Origin: Mastacembelus armatus
Taxonomy: Eukaryota; Chordata; Actinopteri; Synbranchiformes; Mastacembelidae
Reading direction: 5' to 3'
Length of the DNA: 64,000 nt
NCBI RefSeq assembly: GCF_900324485.2
Contig: NC_046646.1
Coordinates: 24,356,251 to 24,420,250 of the forward strand
The position numbers were made by a program, and so were the translations under genes. Positions 24,691 through 35,344 of this stretch are shown here, piece after piece. Every line of letters starts with the position of its first letter. The stretch's first letter is position 1. The notes under the pieces were generated by a model. The model did no database searches, was not told the DNA's origin, and saw nothing but the letters and a program-made list of their open reading frames with translations.

Positions 24691-25181
24691 GAAACCCAAG
24701 ACTTACTCTTTTGTAACCTTGGCCAGATGTGTGCCTTGCCACAATTCTGTCTCTGAGCTCCTTGGGCAGTTCCTTCGACCTCATGATTCTCATTTGCTCT
24801 GACATGCACTGTGAGCTGTAAGGTCTTATATAGACAGGTGTGTGCCTTTCCTAATCAAGTCCAATCAGTTTAATTAAACACAGCTGGACTCCAATGAAGG
24901 AGCAGAACCATCTCAAGGAGGATCAGAAGAAATGGACAGCATGTGAGTTAAATATGAGTGTCACTGCAAAGGGTCTGAATACTTATGACCATGTGATATT
25001 TCAGTTTTTCTTTTTTAATAAATTTGCAAAAATTTCTACATTTCTGTTTTTTTCTGTCAAGATGGGGTGCTGAGTGTACATTAATGAGAAATAAAATGAA
25101 CTTTTTTGATTTTGGCAAATGGCTGCAATGACACAAAGAGTGAAAAATTTAAAGGGGTCTGAATACTTTCCGTACCCACTG
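24691..25181 (-). mobile_element. Tc1/mariner element fragment
   Basis: The right end carries a Tc1-type terminal sequence (on the minus strand CAGTGGGTACGGAAAGTATT) followed by the TA target at 25182-25183. Reading inward come an internal repeat of the terminal motif (GTATTCAGACCCTTTGCAGTG, about 24968-24988) and the transposase start MRSKELPKELRDRIVARH at about 24785-24732. The rest of the transposase and the other end are missing, replaced by LINE sequence. Confidence 0.85.
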
Positions 25182-25183
25182 TA

Positions 25184-25590
25184 AATATTAGAATTATTCA
25201 AATATCAGGGGCCTATAGAGTATAACTGCTGGATTTTGTATAATTGTCACGACCTTTCACCCCACTAGTGACAGCCCTGAATCCAAGTGAGTGGCCGGAG
25301 TCCAAAAAGCCTTAATCCAGCAATGGGGGATAATCCAGGGGGAAACATCTATAAGCCCCAACAAAGGACAGACTGATCCAAGACAGACAACAGGGGTCAA
25401 AACAACTACTGACTTATTATATTTAAAATAGAAAACAGTAAGAGACACACCAGACCACAGGAAAGACTACAAAATAAAGGTCCACAAACAGGAAATGAGA
25501 TTTTACTTCTGTCTGGTTTAGCTGGCTGTCCAGAGGAAGATGATCCTGTCATACTTTGTATAGGCAAGTGTAGTTTAAATTCTTTTTTAT
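25184..25590. other. Spacer with possible unclassified repeat
   Basis: No gene is seen. The stretch 25465-25495 (GACTACAAAATAAAGGTCC) resembles 44240-44262 (AACTACAAAATAAAAGTCC), suggesting both belong to one interspersed family that I cannot name. Confidence 0.35.
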
Positions 25591-25598
25591 GCCATTTA

Positions 25599-26340
25599 CA
25601 GTGTTAATTTTGACAGCAGATTTTAATTTAGTTTTAGTCATAGTCATTTGACTAAAATGCAGTTTTAGTTTTAGCCATATTTTAGTCATCTGCTTTGTTT
25701 TAGTTTTAGTCCAGTTTTAGTCGACTAAAATATATTGGGTTTGATTTAAGTGTAATTTAGTAAAACTATTGTAATATACAAAATATTCTAAATTAGGATT
25801 AAATGAAAAAAAGTTTCATTAAATATATATGGAATATAGCCTTTCCGTAAAAGACCAAAAATTAGATATGCATCGTTTATAACCTGCATATTCTTCATTC
25901 TTTAAAGCAAAAGAGCAACTCCAAAATATTAAAGAGAAAAACTGTATTTAGCAGTAATGTCATTGCATCAAAGATTAAACTGACCCATATATCTTCTCTT
26001 TGTTTTCTCCAGCTGTTGCCATTTCATTATAGTTTAAGTCAGACACAAACCCAGTGTGGGCTATGATGATATCGTGTACTTGCGCATCCCGCGTCACTAG
26101 GTGGATTAGTTACTTTTCAAATTTGTGTCTAAGAAGATTAACTCTGACTGGATCTTTTCTAAAAACGTCCCTCACATTTTCATCTAATTTTTATTAGTCA
26201 AGGAAAATGTCAATATATTATTATTTAGTTTTCGTCGTCGTCACTTAATTTTTATTTAGTTAACGTCTAGTTTTTGTCAGTGAAAACTTGTCATTGACGA
26301 AAATTATAACGAAAATACTTTGTCAACAAAATTAACACTG
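25599..26340. mobile_element. Non-autonomous hAT-like MITE, 742 bp
   Basis: The ends are inverted: the left begins CAGTGTTAATTTTG and the right ends CAAAATTAACACTG. The interior is AT-rich with many TTTTAGT and GACTAAAA motifs and no transposase. An 8-bp target duplication, GCCATTTA (25591-25598) and GTCATTTA (26341-26348), matching at 7 of 8 bases, supports hAT-type insertion. The one mismatch indicates moderate age. Confidence 0.85.
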
Positions 26341-26558
26341 GTCATTTAAGACCACAACATGTGATAGATTCAGATTCTGCAGCAATCATGGTCCTTTTCT
26401 GTAACTTAATCAGAGTGGAAAGACACTGTGTGGTGCATATTTTCTAATGTTTGTGTTTGGATTGTTAATATCAACAATAACCGATGCAAGAAATGCTTCT
26501 TTGCATCATCAGCTGTAGCTACAGCAACACAGAGTTCCATGCTCTAACTTGGTGACAA

Positions 26559-26760
26559 TCTACATATGGATTTTAGTCAAACGTGCTTCAACAACACGTG
26601 TCCAATGGCAACAAGGAGCAACAAACAGAAAGATGATGTCATGGATAGAAAGTGTTCAGGGATCAATGACACAATCAGCCCTGGACCTCCAGGAGCCTCA
26701 TTCAGCTTATAAAGAGTGTGGGCCCAGGTCTGAGAGGGGCTTCATGTCAACGGAGGTAAG
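26559..26760 (+). promoter_or_regulatory. OR4 promoter and putative 5' exon
   Basis: TATAAA at 26708-26713 lies 48 bp before a consensus splice donor (CGGAG/GTAAGC, G at 26756). Upstream are an E-box CACGTG (26595-26600) and a CCAAT box (26602-26606). If the donor pairs with the acceptor at 28198-28199 the 5' UTR intron is 1444 bp. The same module precedes each gene from OR4 to OR10. Its role as a promoter is inferred from this arrangement. Confidence 0.5.
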
Positions 26761-28226
26761 CATGAGACACACACTCACACACAGTCGACAAATGACGCTG
26801 CTGTTTGTTCACTGCATAATGCCAACCAGCTTAGTGATGACCGACTCATTATGTGTGTTGTAGATTCCAAAACCAGAAATCACCTTTCATGCTTAAGTTC
26901 CCTTCAATTTGATGAGACTAGAAAGATGAGTGTTGTTGTTATCGCTCTGTGCAGTTTGTGATGTGTTTTGTGGAGAATGAACACAATGAAATCTTGACAA
27001 CATGAAAACAACTGAAACGGGAAGAAAAGAATAGAAATGCTATGAAATGCTGCAAACAGCATCACAGCTTCTGCTGCAAAACCAAGTGTTTGAAATGATT
27101 GTGTTGAAATGGAGCAATGAAGAGCTGTGGTGATGGTGTTTTCAGCTGCAGCTGTAGCAGCCTGTTCCACATTCAGCCCAAACGATTTGAAGATTCAGCT
27201 GCTTTAAAACCAGCCTGTCAAAGCTTTGTGGATTTGAAGCTACACGGCAGTGACTTCCAACCATGTGCCACTGAAAACTGTGTCTGTAGACTTTTATTTT
27301 CAGACCTTTCAGCAGTTTTACAAATCTGATGAGCACATTTCTGTCCTTTCCATAAGGAGACAGTTTGTGTGCTTCACTCCTGAATCATGGCACCGTGACA
27401 CCGTCACCTTTTCTACACAATCCAGTACATTAGAGCTGTTTTTGTGTTACTGAGAGCCTCCACATGTGAACTCTTTAATGCATAAAGCTTCTGATGGTTT
27501 GAACATGTTCATGACATATTTTGATCATAGTTTTATGTCTCAGTGTGACGTCCTGAGGTTTCTGTGTTTCTGTGGCTCATTAAATCAAAGTCATATCTGA
27601 AATGGAAATGTTCTATTGACTCTTGAAGCAGTGAATCCTTCTCAGTGTGTTTGGTTTGAATGACAACCTGCAGACACATGGATCTTAGTGACACAAACCA
27701 GAACTGTGCTGTTTCACACTATGTCTGGATACGACATTAATTCATGACTCACTTCAGTTTCAAACTGTTTTTAAATGTCTGATAACCATTTGCATGGCAG
27801 TTCTCTCCTTCAGAGTTTTTGTTTTTACTGTATGAATATTTTCATTATTGGAAGTCCTGGATTTCCACAATAGGCCTTTACTTTGAAGGAGCAGTATATT
27901 CAGTTGTGTCCTGTTCACTTTACTGAATCTTACTGTTCAGTCAGAAGTGAATCGATGTCCAGACTTGAGGAACAATCGTTCAACACTTTGTGCATATTAG
28001 TGCAAATCACTTTTTCTCCCAGAACAGCTCTCCTTTTTTACATGCTGCTGCTGATGTGTTTCAGAAACCAGTTCTTCCATTGTATCTGAGCTTCATTATA
28101 TTTGCCCAGTTATTGGTGTGTTCAGGTACACTGGGACTTTGACCAACAGGGTTATGTATTTGATCTTAAAGGCCATTTCTGTTCTTCTCTCTCATTCAGC
28201 CCAGGCTTTAATTAACCCTCAGCACT

Positions 28227-29165
28227 ATGGAGAACCAAACTTTGGGTAAACATATCCTGCTCCTGGAGGGGCTACAGGTCACCCCTCAGTCCTCCACCCC
28301 TGCCTTCATCCTCCTCCTCCTCATCTACATCTTCATCATGGTGTTTAATATCAGCCTTGTGGTCCTGATCTTCATGGACAGGAGCCTCCACCAGCCCATG
28401 TACCTGCTCTTCTGCAACCTGAGTATTAATGACGTGTTCGGGGCCACGGCCATCATTCCTCGCTTGCTGAGTGACATGTTGATTCCAAGTACAGAGCGGT
28501 ACATTCACTACATCGACTGTGTCCTTCAGGCTTTTTGTGCTCACTTTAATGCAGGCGCCTCCCACACAGTTCTCATGGTCATGGCCTTTGATCGGTATGT
28601 GGCCATCTGTAATCCCCTGCGTTACGCCAGCATCATGACCAACAGGATGGTGGTGAAGCTGTCGGTGTCGGCCTGGGGGGTCGTTTTTGTGATGGTGCTG
28701 ATCCTCATTGGACTCAGTGTCCGCCTATCACGCTGCAGGTGGATCATAGCCGGCCCATTTTGTGACAACGCCTCCCTGTTCAAACTGTCCTGTGAAGATG
28801 TCTCCATTAATAACATTTATGGCCTCAGCTACACAGTCGTCCTGCTGGGCTCCTCCATCTGCAGCATCATGCTCACCTATCTGAGGATCACCATGGTGTG
28901 TCTGAGCAGCAAGAACAAGGTGATGAACAGCAAAGCTCTGCAGACCTGTGCCACCCACCTGACTGTGTACACCATCATGTTTTTCACAGGTACTCTCATC
29001 ATCATCCTGCACCGTTTCTCTAACTTATCAGAGCAAAGGAAAGTGGCGTCCATCATGTTACGCACAGTTCCTCCTATTACACACCCTGTTATCTACGGGC
29101 TGCAAATCAAAACAGTGCGTCAAAAAATCTTGATCCTGTTTACCAGGAAATCAATGACAGAGTAA
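28227..29165 (+). CDS. Odorant receptor OR4
   Basis: An intact 312-residue single-exon odorant receptor. The N-terminus has sequon NQT (3-5). TM1 is about residues 25-50, PMY at 57-59 opens TM2, C98 is the TM3 cysteine, DRY is at 122-124, ECL2 cysteines are at 170, 179 and 189, TM5 is about 197-218, KALQTCATH is at 236-244 (TM6 start), and TM7 ends in HPVIYGLQIK. Residue 286, normally the TM7 Asn, is His, shared with OR5 and OR7 only. A unique Trp at 172 (CRWIIAGPF) replaces Ser. An acceptor (AG at 28198-28199) lies 28 bases before the ATG, consistent with splicing from the promoter-proximal exon at about 26755. The paralogue downstream, OR5, is nearly identical up to TM6. Confidence 0.95.
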   Translation: MENQTLGKHILLLEGLQVTPQSSTPAFILLLLIYIFIMVFNISLVVLIFMDRSLHQPMYLLFCNLSINDVFGATAIIPRLLSDMLIPSTERYIHYIDCVLQAFCAHFNAGASHTVLMVMAFDRYVAICNPLRYASIMTNRMVVKLSVSAWGVVFVMVLILIGLSVRLSRCRWIIAGPFCDNASLFKLSCEDVSINNIYGLSYTVVLLGSSICSIMLTYLRITMVCLSSKNKVMNSKALQTCATHLTVYTIMFFTGTLIIILHRFSNLSEQRKVASIMLRTVPPITHPVIYGLQIKTVRQKILILFTRKSMTE

Positions 29166-29376
29166 TGAGCTCAGCACCTGGAGATTGCAGCAGTTTCTTC
29201 TACATCCATAGATCTGTCAGAGCGTTTAGTTTAAGCTCATTTATGTCCTATTTAAAATGTAGTTTGCCCATCTGTTAAAATGGTGACAGCAGAGGTCAGA
29301 ACACAGTTTGTTCAGCAATGGTCTTGGTTTCCTGAATTCTGCAGCTCAGCAAGTTTTTGGTTCCAGTCTCATTTCA

Positions 29377-29579
29377 GGGGCTACATCCTTCGAAGGACAT
29401 GGCTTTTGTAGCCCAGAAGGATGAACTATGGGCTGAAACGAACCAAGCCAGTCTGGTGAAGGTGAGACTTCCTGTTTGTGTCAGGCTGCAGTTAAAGGAG
29501 CCACTGAAATGGGACAGCCTTTTTGTGGCGCTGCGATGTAATCGGCCTTCAAATGCAGCCTCTGAAGAATGCAGCCCAT
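29377..29579. mobile_element. Small MITE-like repeat, copy after OR4
   Basis: About 200 bp with imperfect inverted ends: GGGCTACATCCTTCGAA at the left, and a right end that reads GGGCTGCATTCTTCAGA on the opposite strand. A second copy follows OR5. No coding content is seen; a 74-residue open frame over it is incidental. Confidence 0.5.
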
Positions 29580-31330
29580 GAATTCAATTCAATTTGAATT
29601 TATTTGTATAGCACGAAATGACAATACAATCATCTCAAGGCACTTTACAAAAAACCAAAAAACCCAACAAATCCCTTATGAGCAGCACTTGGTGATAGTG
29701 GAGAGGAAAAACAGAAACTTTAACAGAAGAAAAAACCTCCAGAAGAACCGGGCTCAATTTGGGCAGCCATCTGCCTCGACCGGTTGGGGTGAGTGGATAG
29801 AGCAGAGAGAAAAGAACAGCAACAATAAACAACAAATAGACACTGCAGGTTGGTGGGGCCAGTAACTGCACATCAGCGATATACAGCTCCAGGACCAGGG
29901 ACACCTGCAGAAGGTACAGAGAGAACAGAGAGAGAGGGAGAGGGAGAGAGCACAAACTAGAGGAAAGAGAGAGCACAAGGTTAGTGATATTCAACTGTGG
30001 AATATACACATGAGGGGGGAGGAGAGGAAGAGAGGGGGAGGGAAGGGAGGGGAGGGTTAGGGTAGGGGAGCTCAGTGCACCAATGGTCCTCAGGCAGTCT
30101 AGGCCTATGGCCTAAGGGATGGTTCAGGGATACCTGAAGCCAGCACTAACTATAAGCTTTGTCAGAATGGAAGGTTTTAAGGTTTTCTAGCCTTAAAAGT
30201 ACAGAGTGTGTCTGCCTCCTGAACCCAGACTTGGAGCTGGTTCCACAGAAGAGGAGCTTGATAGCTAATGGCTCTGCCTCCCATTCTGCTTTTGGAAACT
30301 CTGGGAACCACAAGTAGGGCAATGTTGCGCAGGTGAAAGAAGGCAGTTCTAGAGATTTGTTTTATGTGTGAGTTAAAGGACATGTCCTGGTCAAAAATAT
30401 CTCCAAGGTTTTTCACAGTAGTGCTGGAGGCCAGGGCTATGCCATCTAAAGTAGCTATAATTTTAGAAAAGCTATTTCTGAGGTTTTTAGGCCCAAATAC
30501 AATAACTTCTATTTTCTCTGAATTTAAAAGTAGAAAGTTACTGGTCAACCAGGCCTTTATGTCCTTAAGAAGCATGGTTAACTGGTTTGTGTTATCAGGT
30601 TTCATAGATAGATACAGTTGAGTGTCATCTGTATAGCAGTGGTAATTAATAGAGTGCTTCCTAATAATGTTATGGTAAATAGTGTCGAATGCAGCACTAA
30701 GGTCTAGGAGGACAAGTATAGAAACGAGTCCATTATCTGAGGCTAAGAGAAGATCGTTGGTAACTTTTAACAGTGCTGTTTCTGTACTATGATGTGCTCT
30801 AAATCCTGATTAAAATCTTCAAATAGTTCATTCCTGTGTAAGTGGTCTGATAGCTGCTTAGCAACAGCTTTTTCTAGGATTTTAGAAATAAATGGCAGGT
30901 TGGATATTGGTCTATAATTAACCAAGACTCCTGGATTCAGACTAGGCTTTTTGAGTAAGGGTTTGATTACTGCAGTCTTAAAGGCCTGTGGTATGTAGCC
31001 TGATACTAGAGATAAATTTACCAAGTCTAATAAAGATGAGTTCATTAATGGCAGGGTGTCTTTAAGCAGTCTAGTTGGGATGGGGTCTAAGAGACACGTT
31101 GATGATTTAGATGAAGCAACTTCTGATGTGAATTCAGAGAGATCTATGGGAGAGAAGCAGTCTAAACATAACTGAGGTCTTACAGATGATTCAAGAGCTA
31201 CTGTAGTAGAAGATTCATTTATTGCAAGTATAGGAAGCATCTGCTGAATTTTATCTCTAATATTTGTGATTTTATTTGTAAAGAAACTCATAAAGTCATC
31301 ACTGCTGAGAGCTAAGGGAACAAAAAATGT
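29580..31330 (-). mobile_element. L2-clade LINE, 5'-truncated and internally deleted
   Basis: Minus-strand reverse transcriptase. The N-terminal half is at 31370-30770 (FKTAVIKPLLKKPSLNPG, VNYRPISNLPFISKILEKAV). The C-terminal part at 30640-30177 has [13 protein letters not shown] (TDD in place of ADD) and GPKNLRNSF. The RT segment between AAFDT and the CYTDD block is deleted near 30660-30690, so the copy cannot be active. The 3' end is at 29580-29650 with the AATTCAATT tail. It lies directly after the small MITE and is shared in position with the L2 after OR5. Confidence 0.85.
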
Positions 31331-32125
31331 GCTTAAAATTGCTAACGAACAAAGTATTACATGAATATACAACAAGAAAGTGTAGTGAAGGAGGTTTTAG
31401 GCAGAATAGAAGAAAAGGAAGGAAGAACTGTAAAAATTAAATACGAGTTAAAGGAAGAAATGGGGAAGATTGAAATAGCAAAGAAAAGTAAAATTGTAGA
31501 AAAATTGTATAGAAAGAAAGAATATGTAATGTAAAAAAAATAGCAAAGGTAAAAAATGTGCAACCAAATCTGGAATATTTGAAGGAAGGTGATCCAGAGG
31601 TGCTATAGAGAAAGAAGGAAAGACTGAAGAAGGGAAGAACTGAAGGAATAAAAGCAGTATGAATAAAGAATAAATTGATGTGCATTGCTGAAAAGCCTGG
31701 AAGGGAAATAATATGCTAGAAAACAGCACATATTAGCATTTCTTTTGGATTTTATTTTGAAAGAGGGGCATGTTGCAGGAGAGTCACATGACCTTGAATT
31801 AAAATCTGAACCTTAATTCTGAATATTAATCATGGATCATCATCATAGAAAGGTGCATTAACTTCCTGGAAATAACTGTAGACTTTTATTGTGAAAGTTT
31901 AACCATGTTCTCCTGGAGAAGACACCATGCGTGACATTTAAAACAGCCTCAGTTGTTGCCTCTCTCTGTATGCCAATAGCCAGTGTCCATTTTAAGCTCA
32001 TGTTACTGTTTTTGGCTTTTATTTTGAAGGAATGTAAAACAAAAGCTTTTATTTTAAAAGCACAGCGTGCTGTGGGGCATTCAGATGAGATTCAATTAAA
32101 AGCTGAGTCTTAAGTTTGAATAGTC
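31331..32125. other. Spacer, purine-rich then AT-rich
   Basis: 31370-31700 is strongly A/G-rich on the plus strand (GAAAGAAAGAAT-type runs), which yields Phe/Leu/Ser-rich false open frames on the minus strand. No gene is recognised. Confidence 0.45.
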
Positions 32126-32650
32126 ACTAGGGCTGCTCAATTAAGAAAAAAATCATAATCACGATTATTTTGGTCATTATTGAAATCACGATTATTTTAC
32201 ACGATTACTCACTGACTTTGGAAATATGTTGCATTTATTGAAAAAATAAATTCTCTTTAAAACAAATAATATAAAGTATATTCAAATGTATAAATAGCAT
32301 TACTACTTTCAGCATTGCACTAAAGAGTGTGTCTTTAATTGACGACTATGTAGTGTTGTGTTGTGGGGGTTGCTCATTGTTCTTTCTGTTTTTTTTTTAT
32401 TAGTTGGTCATGTGTTGGCCTGTATTTAAATTTTAGATGGTTAAAAAGATTTGTGGTGTTACCAAGCGCTGCCGACACCATCGCGTAGCAAATCTTGAAC
32501 ATAATATGTTTTTGTACCTCATCCGCTTCTTGGAATCCAAACTGTTCACGAACAACGGAATTGCTTCTACCTCTTTTTTTGACCAAAGACTTCTGTGGCT
32601 GCTCTTTTTCCGGCATTTTCACTTGCTCTGATTTTTAAATGCCACCAAAT
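32126..32650 (-). mobile_element. hAT transposon remnant with BED-finger relic
   Basis: The left end GGGCTGCTCAATTA and internal ATCACGATTATTTT repeats are typical of fish hAT elements. On the minus strand, 32570-32420 encodes a decayed BED-type zinc finger (SVVREQFGF, then GNTTNLFNHLK); the first metal-binding Cys is Phe and the final His is lost, so it no longer binds zinc. The rest of the transposase is absent. Confidence 0.6.
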
Positions 32651-32689
32651 ACCACATATGAAACTTGTTTTTCCAACAGCATACACTGA

Positions 32690-33735
32690 GAGTAGCTGCC
32701 CTCTGCTCTGGGTATGTGTTTACTGCTGTGTGAGTGCACTTTGGATGGTAATGGAATTTCCCCATTGTGGGGCTAATAAGGGTTAAAAAAAAAAAGAACT
32801 CAGGCCAAAATAACTTGAAAAATGGAATAATCTTTTTTTTTTCTTTGATTACATAGTTTTTGTGATTGTTGAGACCCGAAATCAAAATCAATCAAATCAA
32901 TTATACTTTAGAAAGTTAATATAGTTAAATAACTGCAGACTTTTATTGTGAAAGTGTTGTCACATCCTGCTTGGAGAAGACAACATGGCCCACACTGAGG
33001 ATGGTCCCCATGTGTAACAGCTGTGGACATTAGGCAGCCAGTCAGTCTAATTACCAACCACAGACAGCTGTGGTCTCTACTACTGCTTTGTGAGCTGTTG
33101 CTATGGTGACCTGAGCCCAGAGTGGGAGGGGGAGTGACAGTGGCACAGTGCTTTATGCAGGCACAGTACAGGAGAAGCTGAGAAAACTTCACCTCACAAA
33201 ATGGAGGACTACAGAAAAACTATAGGACCCATCAAAATAATTCCTTGACTAACAGAGCCAGGAGACTTCAACAAAGAGACTGATTCATTTTTGTGAAGAT
33301 ATTCCAAAAGATGAAGGCTAGAGTGGGTGATGTCACTGATGACATCACCCACTCTAGCTCTGAACGTTCTGCTCCCATATGTAAAATACAGAAAAGGGAT
33401 AAAAACACCATAAACCGTAACTGCGATTAATGAAAACCAAAAACAGATATCAAAAAGCTGAACACAAGACTAATAGTTTAATGTCTGTAGAACTGTTTAA
33501 AAGTCAAATGGCTTTTCTAGCTCTAAGTATGCTGAAGTAGTTAAATCTAAAAGAGGTCAAAGTTGAAGAGGACTTGAACATTCTCTCCATTCATTTTAAT
33601 GGAACAAAAAGTTTGATAAAAGCTGAATATCTTAAAAAATATGAAAGATATCAAAAAGCTGAATACAAGCAGAAATTAAAAAGCTGAACATTTTGACATT
33701 TGAGTGGTTTTTCTAGCTGAAAGTATGCGGAAGGA
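32690..33735. repeat. Duplicated 1-kb segment, copy 1
   Basis: Starts near CCCTCTGCTCTGGGT and ends at GCGGAAGGAGTTAG, and is repeated nearly perfectly at about 38926-39976 (offset 6236). It contains AAAAAGCTGAA motifs typical of an interspersed fish repeat and a perfect 19-bp hairpin at 33317-33358. No coding function is seen. It sits between the OR4 and OR5 units. Confidence 0.85.
33317..33358. repeat. Perfect 19-bp inverted repeat, 4-nt loop
   Basis: The left arm GCTAGAGTGGGTGATGTCA (33317-33335), loop CTGA and the exactly complementary right arm (33340-33358) form a stem without mismatches. It is also present intact in the second copy at 39553-39594. Confidence 0.95.
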
Positions 33736-33740
33736 GTTAG

Positions 33741-33883
33741 ACAACAAACAGAAAGATGATGTCATGGATAGAAAGTGTTCAGGGATCAATGACACAATCA
33801 GCCCTGGACCTCCAGGAGCCTCATTCAGTTTATAAAGAGTGTGGGCCCAGGTCTGAGAGGGGCTTCATGTCAACGGAGGTAAG
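33741..33883 (+). promoter_or_regulatory. OR5 promoter (5'-truncated) and putative 5' exon
   Basis: TATAAA at 33831-33836 and donor GTAAG at 33879, as in the other units, but homology to them stops at about 33741, roughly 90 bp before the TATA box, where the duplicated 1-kb segment begins. The E-box/CCAAT region present before OR4 and OR6 is therefore missing. One base differs just before the TATA box (AGTTTATAAA here, AGCTTATAAA elsewhere). Confidence 0.5.
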
Positions 33884-35344
33884 CATGAGACACACACTCA
33901 CACACAGTCGACAAATGACGCTGCTGTTTGTTCACTGCATAATGCCAACCAGCTTAGTGATGACCGACTCATTATGTGTGTTGTAGATTCCAAAACCAGA
34001 AATCACCTTTCATGCTTAAGTTCCCTTCAATTTGATGAGACTCTAGAAAGATGAGTGTTGTTGTTATCGCTCTGTGCAGTTTGTGATGTGTTTTGTGGAG
34101 AATGAACACAATGAAATCTTGACAACATGAAAACAACTGAAACGGGAAGAAAAGAATAGAAATGCTATGAAATGCTGCAAACAGCATCACAGCTTCTGCT
34201 GCAAAACCAAGTGTTTGAAATGATTGTGTTGAAATGGAGCAATGAAGAGCTGTGGTGATGGTGTTTTCAGCTGCAGCTGTAGCAGCCTGTTCCACATTCA
34301 GCCCAAACGATTTGAAGATTCAGCTGCTTTAAAACCAGCCTGTCAAAGCTTTGTGGATTTGAAGCTACACAGCAGTGACTTCCAACCATGTGCCACTGAA
34401 AACTGTGTCTGTAGACTTTTATTTTCAGACCTTTCAGCAGTTTTACAAATCTGATAAGCACATTTCTGTCCTTTCCATAAGGAGACAGTTTGTGTGCTTC
34501 ACTCCTGAATCATGGCACCGTGACACCGTCACCTTTTCTACACAATCCAGTACATTAGAGCTGTTTTTGTGTTACTGAGAGCCTCCACATGTGAACTCTT
34601 TAATGCATAAAGCTTCTGATGGTTTGAACATGTTCATGACATGTTTTGATCATAGTTTTGTCTCAGTGTGACGTCCTGAGGTTTCTGTGTTTCTGTGGCT
34701 CATTAAATCAAAGTCATATCTGAAATGGAAATGTTCTATTGACTCTTGAAGCAGTGAATCCTTCTCAGTGTGTTTGATTTGAATGACAACCTGCAGACAC
34801 ATGGATCTTAGTGACACAAACCAGAACTGTGCTGTTTCACACTATGTCTGGATACGACATTAATTCATGACTCGCTTCAGTTTCAAACTGTTTTTAAATG
34901 TCTGATAACCATTTGCATGGCAGTTCTCTCCTTCAGAGTTTTTGTTTTTACTGTATGAATATTTTCATTATTGGAAGTCCTGGATTTCCACAATAGGCCT
35001 TTACTTTGAAGGAGCAGTATATTCAGTTGTGTCCTGTTCACTTTACTGAATCTTACTGTTCAGTCAGAAGTGAATCGATGTCCAGACTTGAGGAACAATC
35101 GTTCAACACTTGCATATTAGTGCAAATCACTTTTTCTCCCAGAACAGCTCTCCTTTTTTACATGTTGCTGCTGATGTGTTTCAGAAACCAGTTCTTCCAT
35201 TGTATCTGAGCTTCATTATATTTGCCCAGTTATTGGTGTGTTCAGGTACACTGGGACTTTGACCAACAGGGTTATGTATTTGATCTTAAAGGCCATTTCT
35301 GTTCTTCTCTCATTCAGCCCAGGCTTTAATTAACCCTCAGCACT

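Noticed and set aside
26640-26720. Olf/EBF-type binding site in the OR promoters (CTCCAGGAG near 26689)
   Set aside because: The match to the EBF consensus TCCCNNGGGA is weak, so it is not listed as a site.
26640-26863. A 76-residue plus-strand open frame over each promoter block
   Set aside because: It runs through the TATA box and the GTAAG donor and shows no protein features; the promoter reading explains the block better.
28272-28565. Conserved minus-strand open frames of 64-97 residues opposite every OR gene
   Set aside because: They are mirror frames of the receptor coding sequence, with composition (Asp/Glu/His-rich) dictated by the Leu/Ile-rich TM codons on the other strand.
33972-34295. 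A 107-residue minus-strand open frame repeated intact in six units (also 40359, 45242, 51671, 56949, 62352)
   Set aside because: It lies antisense in the putative intron just after the donor, has low-complexity composition and no domain, and is shared only because the units are recent copies. OR4's unit has a shortened version.
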